Positions 1-12,459 of a stretch of 64,000 nt of DNA are shown here, one piece after another. This DNA comes from Thiohalocapsa marina (lineage in GTDB: Bacteria > Pseudomonadota > Gammaproteobacteria > Chromatiales > Chromatiaceae). The stretch covers positions 62,001 through 126,000 of the forward strand of contig NZ_VWXX01000007.1 of NCBI RefSeq assembly GCF_008632335.1, written 5' to 3'. The notes under the pieces were generated by a model. That model saw only the letters and a program-made list of their open reading frames with translations, searched no databases and was not told the DNA's origin. Position numbers and translations under genes: made by a program. Position 1 is the stretch's first letter, and every line of letters starts with the position of its first letter.

Positions 1-204
1 GCCCTGCTGGCAAGCGCCGATGCCGTGGTCTGCCCGGCGGACAATGTCAGCCACGACGCCTATCTGCGTGCGAAACGCTTCTGCAAGCGGACCGACAAGC
101 CCTGCCTGCTGCTGGAGCGCTCCGGCATCGACACCTTTGTCCGGGCGCTGGCCGACCTGGCCGAGCACCCCCAGGGCGCGATGTCCGGCGTGCAGACGGT
201 CTGA
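1..204 (+). CDS. DUF2325 domain protein, C-terminal fragment
   Basis: Frame 1 is open from the window edge to a TGA at 202-204 and gives 67 residues. The stretch ADAVVCPADNVSHDAYLRAK, followed by a basic segment with cysteines and a run reading KPCLLLERSGIDTF, is typical of the C-terminal part of DUF2325 proteins. Those are small, probably nucleotide- or metal-linked proteins of unknown function. The start and N-terminus lie outside the window, so domain completeness cannot be judged. The next gene converges on it 10 bp away. Confidence 0.7.
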   Translation, partial: ALLASADAVVCPADNVSHDAYLRAKRFCKRTDKPCLLLERSGIDTFVRALADLAEHPQGAMSGVQTV

Positions 205-213
205 CGCCGCGCC

Positions 214-570
214 TTAAGGGCGCCCGAAGCCCCTGATCTGGCGGATCGGCGTCCCGAAGAAGGCAATTACGGTCAGGTCTTCCTCGATATCGAAAAAGGC
301 GTGGTCGCAGGCGGTGCGCACGTACATCATCGAGCCCTTCTCGACCCGGTGCTCCTCGTCCTCCACCCGCAGCCGCGCGCGGCCCTCCAGCACCAGGTAG
401 AGCTCATCCTCTTCGTGTGCGCTCTGCATCTCCTTCGAACCCGCGGGCAGGTGGTAGATCGAGCAGCTCAGCGAGGGGGTGCGCAGAAATTCATGAAACC
501 GCAGGTTGCCGGGTTCGATGTCGCGCATCAGTTCCGGTAGTTGAAAGATCAGCCAGTTCTTCTCTGTCAT
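214..570 (-). CDS. Cupin-fold protein
   Basis: The product has 118 residues starting MTEKNWLIFQLPEL. I chose the ATG at 570 because the frame further upstream has no similarity and runs through the neighbouring promoter region. The core HEEDELYLVLEGRARL followed by EKGSMMYV and DHAFFD matches the two cupin motifs: a beta-barrel with a turn glycine, a motif-1 His and Glu, and a motif-2 His. The second His of the usual HxH pair is absent, so metal binding may differ from classical cupins. Small single-domain cupins bind sugars, amino acids or metals; the substrate here cannot be read from sequence. It is divergent from the HMA-like gene and convergent with the DUF2325 gene. Confidence 0.75.
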   Translation of the reverse strand: MTEKNWLIFQLPELMRDIEPGNLRFHEFLRTPSLSCSIYHLPAGSKEMQSAHEEDELYLVLEGRARLRVEDEEHRVEKGSMMYVRTACDHAFFDIEEDLTVIAFFGTPIRQIRGFGRP

Positions 571-648
571 GTCTTGGTACCTAGGGGCGACCGAGCGGTC
601 ACGTTCTGTTATACGGAGACTCCTGAACGTAACACTAACGCAAACCGT

Positions 649-676
649 TTGCATTAGGAAGAAGCAGCAGTATAAT
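649..676 (+). promoter_or_regulatory. Sigma-70-type promoter for the HMA-like gene
   Basis: TTGCAT (649-654) and TATAAT (671-676) are separated by 16 bp. The -10 is a perfect consensus and the -35 is a partial match. The predicted transcript would start about 40 bases before the ATG at 724. Confidence 0.55.
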
Positions 677-689
677 GAGAACCGTTCCT
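671..689 (+). promoter_or_regulatory. Possible Fur operator over the -10 box
   Basis: TATAATGAGAACCGTTCCT matches the classical 19-bp Fur-box consensus at 13 of 19 positions by my hand alignment, and it overlaps the -10 hexamer. A repressor bound here would block transcription of the downstream HMA-like gene. This is a pattern match only. Confidence 0.35.
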
Positions 690-723
690 ACTGCGTATCA
701 GTTCACTGCTAGAGGCGTTCTCG

Positions 724-1083
724 ATGAGCCAGTACATCCATCATGTCCCCGGCCGTATCCGCGTGCGATCGAAGGCGTTTCGCTGCCAGAACGACAAGGC
801 CCTGCTGGCCCGAAGTCAGTTGCTGGCACTGGAAGGCGTGCGCAATGTGGAGATCAACACCCGCGCGGCGAGCATCCTGGTGCAATATGACCCTGAGCGA
901 TTGAGTCGGCCCGAGCTCTTTGCCGCACTGGAGGAGGTCGGCTGCATCGACGCCGTGCGCCATGATAGGGCAAGCAGCCCGACTGCAAAGATCGGTGAAA
1001 CCTTCGGGAAGACACTGGTCGGCGTTGTCGTGCAGAAGGCCGTGGAGCAGTCGGCCCGCTCGCTGGTCGGCGCCTTCATTTGA
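724..1083 (+). CDS. Small HMA-like (heavy-metal-associated fold) protein
   Basis: The product has 119 residues. The N-terminus MSQYIHHVPGRIRVRS followed by a LEGVRNVEINTRAASILVQY core is the signature of the HMA_2-type ferredoxin-like fold found in P-type ATPase-associated and stand-alone proteins. The CxxC metal site of classical HMA domains is absent, so direct soft-metal binding is unlikely. The C-terminal 25 residues (GKTLVGVVVQKAVEQSARSL) are small-residue-rich and could form a membrane-associated or oligomerising helix. AGAGG upstream serves as a ribosome site. The possible Fur box in its promoter hints at iron-linked control. The function is unknown. Confidence 0.7.
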   Translation: MSQYIHHVPGRIRVRSKAFRCQNDKALLARSQLLALEGVRNVEINTRAASILVQYDPERLSRPELFAALEEVGCIDAVRHDRASSPTAKIGETFGKTLVGVVVQKAVEQSARSLVGAFI

Positions 1084-1099
1084 TCCTGCTGCAGATCCT

Positions 1100-1124
1100 C
1101 GTTCCCACACGCCGGGTGGGAACG
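1100..1124. repeat. CGTTCCCAC / GTGGGAACG palindromic repeat
   Basis: Perfect 9-bp inverted arms (CGTTCCCAC at 1100-1108, GTGGGAACG at 1116-1124) flank a 7-base loop, 16 bp after the HMA-like gene stop. Hairpins of this sequence type are common dispersed extragenic repeats in gammaproteobacterial genomes. It may also act as a transcript 3' end, although no U-tract follows. Confidence 0.65.
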
Positions 1125-1290
1125 CCCACTCTCCCCCTCCGAGGGGCAAACCTCGTGCTTTGAGAGGTCTCACGCCGTTCGGCTGGATGGGGACAGAAAG
1201 ACAGGCCTGATCGGGTCTGACTCGGGTATGTACTGCGTGCTGTGAAGGCCTGTAATCAGGCCGGCCATGCAGGATTGCTTGCGCTTGAAG

Positions 1291-1381
1291 TGGCGGAGAG
1301 GGAGGGATTCGAACCCTCGATAGGCTATTAACCTATACACACTTTCCAGGCGTGCTCCTTAAGCCACTCGGACACCTCTCC
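1291..1381 (-). tRNA. tRNA-Ser (anticodon GGA)
   Basis: Read on the minus strand, the 91-base sequence starts GGAGAGG and ends CCTCTCC-G-CCA, forming a 7-bp acceptor stem with an encoded CCA. The anticodon loop reads CTGGAAA, so the anticodon is GGA. A long variable arm (TGTGTATAGGTTAATAGCC region) and the T-arm GGGTTCGAATCCC confirm the class II tRNA-Ser shape. Confidence 0.97.
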
Positions 1382-1473
1382 AGCTGGCGGCATCATTGCT
1401 GCCGCTGCAGCATCCCTGAACTGCAGCCTACTAGCATAAGCGAATCAACCTGTAGATGCAATGGTTGGCTGGA

Positions 1474-2823
1474 TCAGCTCGCGCATTGATCCCGGGCCGA
1501 CAGATAGGGCATCAGCATGTCGCGGAAGTCGATGCGCGCTCGCAGGCGACGGCAGAGCATGAAGACGCCGACGAACTTCCGGTGCAGAAACATGCTGGAC
1601 GGGTCCGGCATGCGGGTGAAGGCGTCATCCAGGAACAGGTCCCGGCCGCGGGTGTAGACCCGCTCGAACAGGTTCGAGGTGCCGAAGTCGTAGGGCCCGT
1701 CGGCGGCGAAGATCTCGCTGGACAGCCGGATCAGTTCGATCAGGGCCGCCACCTTGTCCTCCGGATCCTCCTCGCCGATGTAGCCGAGCTGCACCGACGC
1801 CTGCCTCAGGCCCGCCGCGTCGTCCTCCAGGGCCGCGCGCGAGAGCAGGCGATAGCTCTCCGCCAAGGTCGACGGGATGGTGTTGGTGGCGCCGAAGTCC
1901 AGCAGGACGATGCGCCCGGAGTCCGCGTCGTACAGGAAGTTGCCGAAGTTGGGGTCGGTCTGGGCGAGGCCGAACTCGAACAGCTCGCGCAGCATCAGGC
2001 GGGTCAGCAGCGTGGCGGCACGCTCGCGCTCCGCCTGCCGGTAACGGCCGTCGGCCAGCCGATCGATGGGGACACCGTCGGCAAAATCCATGGCCAGGAT
2101 GCGGCTGGTGGACAGGTCCGCATGCACCCGCGGCACAAAGAAGTCGGCATCCTCCCCCACCAGCGCCCGGTAGTCCATCATGGACGCCGCCTCGGCCTCG
2201 TAGTCCGCCTCACGGTGGAGCTGCACCCGGGCCTCGTCCAGCAGCGGCTGCGGATCGATACCCTTGGGCATCATGCCGAGATTGCGGGCCAGAAAGCCAA
2301 GGTTGTCGATGTCGCTGTCGATGCTCTCGCGCACGCCGGGAAACTGGATCTTCAGCGCCAGGCGGCGGCCGTCGCGGGTCTCCGCCCGGTGCACCTGGCC
2401 GATGGACGCCGCGGCGATGGGCTGGAACTCGAAGCGGCGGAAGGCCTTGTTCCAGTCCCGCCCCAGCTCCGAGGTGAGCACCCGGTTGAGCTGGCTCATG
2501 GGCATGGCTTCGGCGCGGTCGCGCAGGGTGGCCATGATCTCCGCGGCCTCCGGCGTGAACACGTCGGTGCCGTCCATGGACATCAATTGGCCCACTTTCA
2601 TCACCGCGCCGCGCATCCTGGCCAGCCGGTCGGTAAAGCGCTTGGTGGCCGCCGGGCTGAGCTGGATCCTGCCGTCGGTGCGACCGCCGTTGCGCGCCAT
2701 GTCGATCATGCCGCGCACGCCGATACCGGCGGCGAGGTCGGTGGTCGCCCGGCCAAGGTGCCACAGACGGCCAAGGCGACGGCTCGGCACCGCAAGGCCG
2801 GTGCTGGATGCGTTCGTAGTCAT
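1474..2823 (-). CDS. ABC1/AarF (UbiB-like) atypical kinase family protein
   Basis: The product has 449 residues. Family hallmarks in order are MKVGQLMSMDG (the KxGQ motif), AAASIGQVHRA (the Ala-rich loop and SIGQVH signature), LALKIQFPGV with the ATP-site Lys, and DPNFGNFLY followed by VLLDFGA for the metal-binding catalytic segment. ABC1 proteins are ATPase/kinase-like factors linked to ubiquinone synthesis or lipid handling. This one is shorter than UbiB and lacks its obvious C-terminal membrane hairpin, so it is more like the soluble ADCK group. I took the ATG at 2823 because AAAGGAT lies about 8 bases upstream; the frame continues to a GTG at 2949 without family similarity. It is single and divergent from the helicase gene. 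Confidence 0.85.
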   Translation of the reverse strand: MTTNASSTGLAVPSRRLGRLWHLGRATTDLAAGIGVRGMIDMARNGGRTDGRIQLSPAATKRFTDRLARMRGAVMKVGQLMSMDGTDVFTPEAAEIMATLRDRAEAMPMSQLNRVLTSELGRDWNKAFRRFEFQPIAAASIGQVHRAETRDGRRLALKIQFPGVRESIDSDIDNLGFLARNLGMMPKGIDPQPLLDEARVQLHREADYEAEAASMMDYRALVGEDADFFVPRVHADLSTSRILAMDFADGVPIDRLADGRYRQAERERAATLLTRLMLRELFEFGLAQTDPNFGNFLYDADSGRIVLLDFGATNTIPSTLAESYRLLSRAALEDDAAGLRQASVQLGYIGEEDPEDKVAALIELIRLSSEIFAADGPYDFGTSNLFERVYTRGRDLFLDDAFTRMPDPSSMFLHRKFVGVFMLCRRLRARIDFRDMLMPYLSARDQCAS

Positions 2824-3005
2824 CGGGATAATCCTTTGAGCAGGCCTTTTGCGCGGGTCGCGTTTCGCTGAGCGGTCGACGTCGATCGTCGTGGCGGTCG
2901 CCGTTGCGGGTTCGACTCCGGCAGAAGGTGGGTTCGGTCTGTATTGCACGCAACCCTACCAGAACTGGACACGCAGCGGCATGACGGATCGCAGCCGGCC
3001 CCGCC

Positions 3006-3070
3006 ACCGGCTTCGAATACCGGCTTCGAATACTGGCTTCGGATGCCGGGCTCAGGTGGCGGGCTCAGGT
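3006..3070. repeat. Degenerate 13-bp tandem array
   Basis: Five units of 13 bp are visible: ACCGGCTTCGAAT twice exactly, one variant ACTGGCTTCGGAT, then two units drifting to GGCGGGCTCAGGT. The array lies in the leader between the AarF gene and the helicase start. The same 13-bp period recurs at 25882-25959 and 48261-48351. Confidence 0.75.
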
Positions 3071-3215
3071 GGCAGGCAAGGACGCCCAGCGAAATGGCTT
3101 GCCTTGCTGCGGCGACAGTCAGATACTGACAGGTTATTCCGCGACGCCACCTACCCGAGCGCTTGCCCGAGTGCCCGCCCGAGCCGGTGCGCAACCGCCC
3201 ATTGCCGAGACATCC

Positions 3216-5309
3216 ATGCCCGAACAAGTGCCTTCCACCGATCATCCGGTCACTCCGGACTCCACTGCCACGACTACGGACACCCTGCCGACTGACGCGT
3301 CCGGCCGAACGTCCACCCCGTCGTCCGTCCAGACGCCCGCGCTGAGCGCCGATCAGGCGTCCGATCAGCCGTCCGATCAGATAGGCCGCCCGGACAACGC
3401 GTCCTTCACCACCATTGGTCTCGCACCCGCCGTGGCCCGCGCCGTGGCGGAGTTAGGCTACGAGGCGCCGACACCGGTGCAGGCAGGCTGCATTCCGCAT
3501 CTGCTGGCGGGGCGTGACCTGCTGGGACAGGCGCAGACCGGCACCGGCAAGACCGCCGCCTTCGCTCTGCCGCTGCTGAGCCGCATCGACACTGCCCAGG
3601 AACTGCCGCAGTTGCTGGTGCTGACCCCCACCCGCGAACTGGCGCTGCAGGTGGCCGAGGCCATGCAACGCTACGCCCAGCACCTGCCCAACTTCCATGT
3701 GGTGCCGATCTACGGCGGCCAGAGCTACACGCTGCAGATCCGCCAGCTCAAGCATCACCCGCACGTCATCGTCGGTACCCCCGGGCGCGTCATGGACCAC
3801 ATGCGCCGCGGCACCCTGCTGCTGACCGGCCTGCAGGCCATGGTGCTGGACGAGGCGGACGAGATGCTGAACATGGGCTTCGCCGAAGACATCGACTGGA
3901 TCTTCGACCACGCCCCCGCCACACGCCAGGTGGCCCTGTTCTCAGCGACCATGCCGGATGCGATCCTGCGCGTCGCCCGCACCCGACTGCAAGAGCCGGT
4001 GGAGGTGCGCGTGGAGGGCGGCACGCGCCCGCTGGCGACCATCGACCAGCAGCATATCGTCGTCACGCGCTTCCACAAGCTGGACGTGCTGACCCGCATC
4101 CTGGAGATCGAACCCTTCGACGGCATGGTGATCTTCGTGCGCACCAAGCACGCCACCACCGAGCTGGCCGACAAGCTCAAGGCGCATGGCTTCACCGCCG
4201 AGGCACTGCACGGCGACATGACCCAGGAGATGCGCGAACGCACCCTGGAGCGCATCCGCAGCGGACGGCTGGACATCGTCGTCGCCACCGATGTGGCGGC
4301 ACGCGGGATCGACGTCGAGCGCATCACCCATGTGGTCAACTTCGACATCCCCACCGATCCCCAGACCTATGTGCACCGCATCGGCCGCACCGGCCGTGCC
4401 GGCCGCTCAGGGCGCGCCATCCTGCTGGTGGAGCCGCGCGAACGGGGGCTGCTGCGCGCCATCGAACGCACCATCGGCGCCCGGGTCGCCCGCATGGAGC
4501 CGCCATCGGCGGAAGAGCTCAGCAGTTCGCGCATCGAGCGCTTCACCGCGGACCTGCGCCGCACCCTGGCCGAACAGGACCTGGACTTCCACTACCGGGT
4601 GGTCAGCGACCTGGCCGGCGACCTGGAACTGGAGCCGCTGGACATCGCCGCGGCCCTGGCGTTCCAGTTGCAGCGCGAGCGACCGCTTGAGGTAGAGGAA
4701 CTGCCCGCCCCGCCCCAGCGCCCCGAGCGGCGCCCGGATCGCCACCAGCGTCGGGACCGGAACGACGACCGCCCGAGATCCGCGCGAGACAGCGGTGACC
4801 GTTTCCGCCATGATCGTTTTCGGGCCGAGCGCGGCGAGCGTGACCGGCGCGCATTCGACGACCGACGTGATGACCGGCGCCCGCGGCGGGACGATGGCGC
4901 GGCACCGCTGGCAAGCTACCGTATCGAGGTGGGTCACGATCACGGCGTCTCCCCACGGGAGATCGTCGGCGCCATCGCCAACGAGGCCGGCATCCAGGGC
5001 CGCAACATCGGCCGCATCGACATCCGCGGCGATCATTCCATCGTCGACCTGCCGGACGGCATGCCGAAGGAGACCTTCCAGCACTTGAAGCGCGTCTATG
5101 TCCGCGGACAGGCCCTGCGCATCAGCTTCCTTGGCAAGGCGGACGACCAGCGCCGGCCGCCGCGGCGGTTCCAGGCACCGAAGGATGACTTCGGCGCGCG
5201 AGCGAAGGGATCCCGCAGCGGCGAGGGCCGTTTCGATGACCGCAGCCGCACGGCGGGCAGACAGGATTCGCGGGATCGCCGCCGCGGGCCCAAACGCCAC
5301 GACGACTGA
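3216..5309 (+). CDS. DEAD-box RNA helicase with DbpA-type RNA-binding domain (DeaD/CsdA-like)
   Basis: The product has 697 residues from the ATG at 3216. An acidic Ser/Thr/Pro-rich N-terminus of about 60 residues precedes the core. Helicase motifs follow in order: Q motif (ELGYEAPTPVQ), I AQTGTGKT, Ia PTRELALQ, Ib TPGRV, II DEAD, III SAT, IV VIFVRTK, V ATDVAARGID, VI HRIGRTGRAGRSG. A charged linker rich in Arg and Asp leads to a DbpA-type RNA-binding fold (YRIEVGHDHGVSPREIVGAI to LRISF) and a basic tail. It probably remodels rRNA or mRNA, as CsdA does in ribosome assembly and cold adaptation. An upstream in-frame start at 3069 exists but would translate the tandem repeat region. Downstream rsmA is also a ribosome-biogenesis gene. 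Confidence 0.93.
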   Translation: MPEQVPSTDHPVTPDSTATTTDTLPTDASGRTSTPSSVQTPALSADQASDQPSDQIGRPDNASFTTIGLAPAVARAVAELGYEAPTPVQAGCIPHLLAGRDLLGQAQTGTGKTAAFALPLLSRIDTAQELPQLLVLTPTRELALQVAEAMQRYAQHLPNFHVVPIYGGQSYTLQIRQLKHHPHVIVGTPGRVMDHMRRGTLLLTGLQAMVLDEADEMLNMGFAEDIDWIFDHAPATRQVALFSATMPDAILRVARTRLQEPVEVRVEGGTRPLATIDQQHIVVTRFHKLDVLTRILEIEPFDGMVIFVRTKHATTELADKLKAHGFTAEALHGDMTQEMRERTLERIRSGRLDIVVATDVAARGIDVERITHVVNFDIPTDPQTYVHRIGRTGRAGRSGRAILLVEPRERGLLRAIERTIGARVARMEPPSAEELSSSRIERFTADLRRTLAEQDLDFHYRVVSDLAGDLELEPLDIAAALAFQLQRERPLEVEELPAPPQRPERRPDRHQRRDRNDDRPRSARDSGDRFRHDRFRAERGERDRRAFDDRRDDRRPRRDDGAAPLASYRIEVGHDHGVSPREIVGAIANEAGIQGRNIGRIDIRGDHSIVDLPDGMPKETFQHLKRVYVRGQALRISFLGKADDQRRPPRRFQAPKDDFGARAKGSRSGEGRFDDRSRTAGRQDSRDRRRGPKRHDD

Positions 5310-5354
5310 TCTGGTCGCAGTGGACAGGGCGCACGCGCCGTAATCACCGCCAGC

Positions 5355-6194
5355 ATGGAACACCGCCCACGCAAACGCTTCGGCCAGAACTTTCTGCACG
5401 ATCCGGGCAGCATTCGCCGTATCATCGACGCCGTCGCCCCCCTGCCCGGGCAGCGCCTGGTGGAGATCGGCCCGGGCCGCGGGGCCATCACCGAGGGCCT
5501 GCTGCAGGCGGCCGGGGCGCTGGACGTCATCGAACTGGACCGCGACCTGGTAGCGCCCCTGGCGCAGCGGCTCGGCGGTCTCGGCCGCCTGCGCGTGCAC
5601 AACGCCGACGCCCTGACCTTCGACCTGTGCGGCCTGAGCGGCGATCCGGAGGGGGCCGGGGACTCGGGGCCTCGCCTGCGGCTGGTGGGCAACCTGCCCT
5701 ACAACATCTCCACTCCGCTGCTGTTCCGCTTTCTCGATCAGGCCCATTGCATCGAGGACATGCACCTGATGCTGCAAAAGGAGGTGGTGGACCGTCTTTG
5801 CGCTGAGCCCGGCGGCAAGACCTACGGCCGGCTGTCGGTCATGGTGCAGACCTGGTGCCAGGCAGAGCGTCTGTTTGTCATCGGTCCCGGCGCCTTCACG
5901 CCGGCGCCCAAGGTGGACTCCGCGGTGGTGCGGCTGATCCCGCATCGCCCCCTGCCCCATCCGGTGGATGATCCGGCGCTACATCGACGGATTGTCGCCG
6001 CGGCCTTCAGCCAGCGCCGCAAGACCCTGCGCAACACCCTGAGCGGCCTGGCAACCACCGAGCAGCTGCAGCACTGCGGCATCGATCCCGGCGCACGTGC
6101 CGAAAGCCTTGCCGTGGCGGACTATGTCCGGCTCGCGAATGCGCTACATCAGCCCCCACCAGCGAGACAGGCCGACGCACTGGAAGGTCCCTGA
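5355..6194 (+). CDS. rsmA: 16S rRNA dimethyladenosine transferase
   Basis: The product has 279 residues, close to the usual length of about 270. RsmA (KsgA) dimethylates the two adjacent adenosines in the 3' hairpin of 16S rRNA using S-adenosylmethionine. RKRFGQNFLHD at the N-terminus, the SAM-binding EIGPGRGAITEGLL, the acidic IELDRDL and the catalytic NLPYNIST are all present. The C-terminus has the QRRKTLRNTLSG block seen in true RsmA rather than Erm enzymes. It lies 45 bp after the helicase in the same direction, probably in a common transcript. Confidence 0.97.
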   Translation: MEHRPRKRFGQNFLHDPGSIRRIIDAVAPLPGQRLVEIGPGRGAITEGLLQAAGALDVIELDRDLVAPLAQRLGGLGRLRVHNADALTFDLCGLSGDPEGAGDSGPRLRLVGNLPYNISTPLLFRFLDQAHCIEDMHLMLQKEVVDRLCAEPGGKTYGRLSVMVQTWCQAERLFVIGPGAFTPAPKVDSAVVRLIPHRPLPHPVDDPALHRRIVAAAFSQRRKTLRNTLSGLATTEQLQHCGIDPGARAESLAVADYVRLANALHQPPPARQADALEGP

Positions 6195-6309
6195 CAGGAT
6201 CCCTGAAGGCACTGTCCGCGCCGACGGTTGCAAACACCGCTGCCAACCCTGAAATCAGCGGGCGAATCAGCCAGCAAGTACCGGCAAGGTCCGGCAGAGG
6301 GAGAAACAG

Positions 6310-8730
6310 ATGCATCAGGATAAGGATCAGGGGCCAGAACAGGAACCAGCTCAGGAGCCAGTCCAGGAGTCAGAGCGGGCGCAGGAACCCGAGACCACGC
6401 TGGCCCGCGCCGACGAGGTGCTGCCGGCACTGATCCCGCTGCTGCCGGTGGCGGCCCGGCCGTTCTTTCCCGGCCAGGCGGTGCCGCTACTGATGGACGC
6501 GAACCACTGGCGCGACACCCTGCTGGCTGTGGGCAAGACCGAGCACAAGATCCTCGGCGTGATCCTGACGCGCGGCGAGACCTCCGAAGGGGCGACCCCC
6601 GGCGAGTTCCACGACGTCGGCACCGCCTGTCGCGTGCACCGCGTCAACGAGGACGATGGCAAGCTGCAGGTGCTGGTGGAGTGCCTGCAGCGCTTTCGCA
6701 TCGAGCGCATCGTCGATGACACGGCGCCCTTCTCCGCCCGGGTCACCTATATGCCGGAACCGCAACCGGAGCCTGAGGTGAAGGCCTATGCCATGGCCGT
6801 CATCAACACTATCAAGGAACTGTTGCCGCTGAATCCGCTGTACGTGGAAGAGCTGCGGATGTTCCTCGACCGCTTCGGCCCGGACGACCCGTCACACCTG
6901 GCGGACTTCGCCGCCAGCCTGACCACCTCCAGCAAGGAGCAACTGCAAGAGGTGCTGGAGGCCGTGGCGCTGCTCAAGCGCATGGAAAAGGTGTTGGTGC
7001 TGTTGAACAACGAGCTGGAGCTTGCCCGCGCCCAGCAGAAGATCCGCGCCTCGGTGGAAGAGCGGATGCACAAGCAGCAGCGGGAATTCTTCCTGAAGGA
7101 GCAGCTGAAGGCCATCCAGAAGGAGCTCGGCATCGCCAAGGACGACCGCACCGCGGAGCTGGACAAGTTCAAGCAGCGCATCGCCAAGCTGACCCTGACG
7201 GAAGAGGCGCAGAAGCGCATCGACGAGGAACTGGACAAGATGGCGATCCTGGAGACCGGATCACCGGAATACGCCATCACCCGGAACTATCTGGACTGGA
7301 TCACCCTGCTGCCCTGGGGCAAGCACTCCAAGGACAAGCTCGACCTGAAACGGGCGCGACGGGTGCTGGACCGGGACCACTATGGTCTGGACGACGTCAA
7401 GCAGCGCATCCTGGAGTTCCTCGCCGTGGGCATCCACAAGGGCGAGATTGCCGGGTCCATCATCCTGTTAGTCGGCCCGCCGGGTGTCGGCAAGACCTCC
7501 ATCGGCCGCTCCATCGCCAACGCCCTGGGCCGGCGCTTCTACCGCTTTTCCGTCGGCGGCATCCGCGACGAGGCCGAGATCAAGGGCCATCGGCGCACCT
7601 ACATCGGCGCCATGCCGGGCAAGTTCATCCAGGCCATGAAGGACGCCGGCACCGCCAATCCGGTGATCATGCTGGACGAGATCGACAAGATCGGCGCCAG
7701 CTACCATGGCGATCCGGCCTCGGCCCTGCTGGAGGTGCTCGACCCGGAGCAGAACGTCGACTTCCTGGACCATTACCTGGATCTGCGCTTCGACCTGTCA
7801 AAGGTGCTGTTCGTCTGCACCGCCAACCAGACCGACAGCATCCCGGGTCCGCTGCTCGATCGCATGGAGGTGATCCAGCTGTCCGGCTACATCGCCGCCG
7901 AGAAGCTGGCCATCGCCAAGAAATATCTGCTGCCGCGCCAGATCGACCGGGCCGGACTCGACAAGGGTGCCGTCAAGGTGGGCACCCGGACGCTGCGCGC
8001 GCTGATCGAGGGCTACGCCCGCGATGCCGGGGTTCGGCGGCTGGAAAAACAGCTGGGCAAGATCGTGCGCAAGGCCGCGGTGCGCCTGCTGGAAGAAGAG
8101 CCGACACCCATCAGCGTCGCACCCGAGGACCTGAAGGAATACCTGGGCAGCCCGGTGTTCCGCGACGAGCGCAAGCTCACCGGCCCGGGGGTGATCACCG
8201 GGTTGGCCTGGACCGCCATGGGCGGCGCGACCCTGTCCATTGAGGCAGTGCGCACCCATGAGTTCAACCGCGGCTTCAAGCTCACCGGCCAGCTGGGTGA
8301 CGTGATGAAGGAATCCGCCGAGATCGCCTACGGCTACATCCTGAGCCACGCGGTGCATTTCGGCGCGGACCCCGCCTTCTTCGAGAAGGGCTTCATCCAC
8401 CTGCATGTACCCGCCGGCGCCACCCCCAAGGACGGTCCGTCCGCCGGCATCACCATGGCCTCGGCACTGCTGTCACTGGCCCTCGGCAAGCCCGCCCGGC
8501 GCATCGCCATGACCGGCGAACTGACGCTGACCGGCGAGGTGTTCCCCATCGGCGGGGTGCGCGAGAAGCTCATCGCCGCCCGCCGCGCCGGCATCAAGGA
8601 AATCCTGCTGCCGGCGGACAACGAAGGCGAATTCCACGAGGTTCCGGAGCACATCCGCAAAGGCCTGACGGTGCATTTCGTCAGCCACTTCGAGGACGTA
8701 GCCAGACTGCTGTTCAACGGCCGGAACTGA
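6310..8730 (+). CDS. lon: ATP-dependent protease La
   Basis: The product has 806 residues, a normal Lon length. An unusual E/Q/P-rich leader of roughly 30 residues (QEPAQEPVQESERAQEPE) precedes the LonN substrate-recognition domain. A coiled-coil region follows, then the AAA+ module with Walker A GPPGVGKTS near residue 389 and Walker B VIMLDEIDKIG near 452. The protease domain carries the catalytic Ser in KDGPSAGITMA (about residue 710) and Lys in GGVREKLIAARRAGI (about 753). It degrades misfolded and regulatory proteins in the cytoplasm. AGGGAGA lies 8 bases before the ATG. Genomes of this type often hold a second lon beside clpX, so this may be one of two copies. Confidence 0.96.
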   Translation: MHQDKDQGPEQEPAQEPVQESERAQEPETTLARADEVLPALIPLLPVAARPFFPGQAVPLLMDANHWRDTLLAVGKTEHKILGVILTRGETSEGATPGEFHDVGTACRVHRVNEDDGKLQVLVECLQRFRIERIVDDTAPFSARVTYMPEPQPEPEVKAYAMAVINTIKELLPLNPLYVEELRMFLDRFGPDDPSHLADFAASLTTSSKEQLQEVLEAVALLKRMEKVLVLLNNELELARAQQKIRASVEERMHKQQREFFLKEQLKAIQKELGIAKDDRTAELDKFKQRIAKLTLTEEAQKRIDEELDKMAILETGSPEYAITRNYLDWITLLPWGKHSKDKLDLKRARRVLDRDHYGLDDVKQRILEFLAVGIHKGEIAGSIILLVGPPGVGKTSIGRSIANALGRRFYRFSVGGIRDEAEIKGHRRTYIGAMPGKFIQAMKDAGTANPVIMLDEIDKIGASYHGDPASALLEVLDPEQNVDFLDHYLDLRFDLSKVLFVCTANQTDSIPGPLLDRMEVIQLSGYIAAEKLAIAKKYLLPRQIDRAGLDKGAVKVGTRTLRALIEGYARDAGVRRLEKQLGKIVRKAAVRLLEEEPTPISVAPEDLKEYLGSPVFRDERKLTGPGVITGLAWTAMGGATLSIEAVRTHEFNRGFKLTGQLGDVMKESAEIAYGYILSHAVHFGADPAFFEKGFIHLHVPAGATPKDGPSAGITMASALLSLALGKPARRIAMTGELTLTGEVFPIGGVREKLIAARRAGIKEILLPADNEGEFHEVPEHIRKGLTVHFVSHFEDVARLLFNGRN

Positions 8731-8734
8731 TGCT

Positions 8735-8774
8735 GCAGCCTGACGCCGTTGCCTGTGACCCCGGCGTCGGCTGC
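8735..8774. terminator. Hairpin between convergent lon and serS
   Basis: Arms GCAGCC-T-GACGCCG (8735-8748) and CGGCGTCGGCTGC (8762-8774) pair along 13 bp with a single bulged T and a 13-base loop. The hairpin sits in the 62-bp gap between two converging genes, where a shared transcript end is expected. There is no T-run, so it may act as a 3' stability element rather than a true intrinsic terminator. Confidence 0.5.
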
Positions 8775-8792
8775 AAGGATGTGACGGCGCGG

Positions 8793-12354
<3,562 letters not shown>

Positions 12355-12459
12355 CAGGCTCGTCTGGTCCTTGCAATGGAAACTGTCGGCCCGACTGCCC
12401 GAAGCGGGCGCATCGGCGGCGCTACCCGTTCTTGCCGCGGCACCGGCGGCTGCGCCAGG

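Noticed and set aside
1456-2871. Plus-strand open frame opposite the AarF-like gene
   Set aside because: It is His/Gln/Arg-rich antisense translation with no motif; the minus strand carries clear ABC1 motifs.
2905-2925. GGTTCGACTCC looks like a tRNA T-loop
   Set aside because: The stem has a mismatch and no acceptor, anticodon or D-arm can be formed around it.
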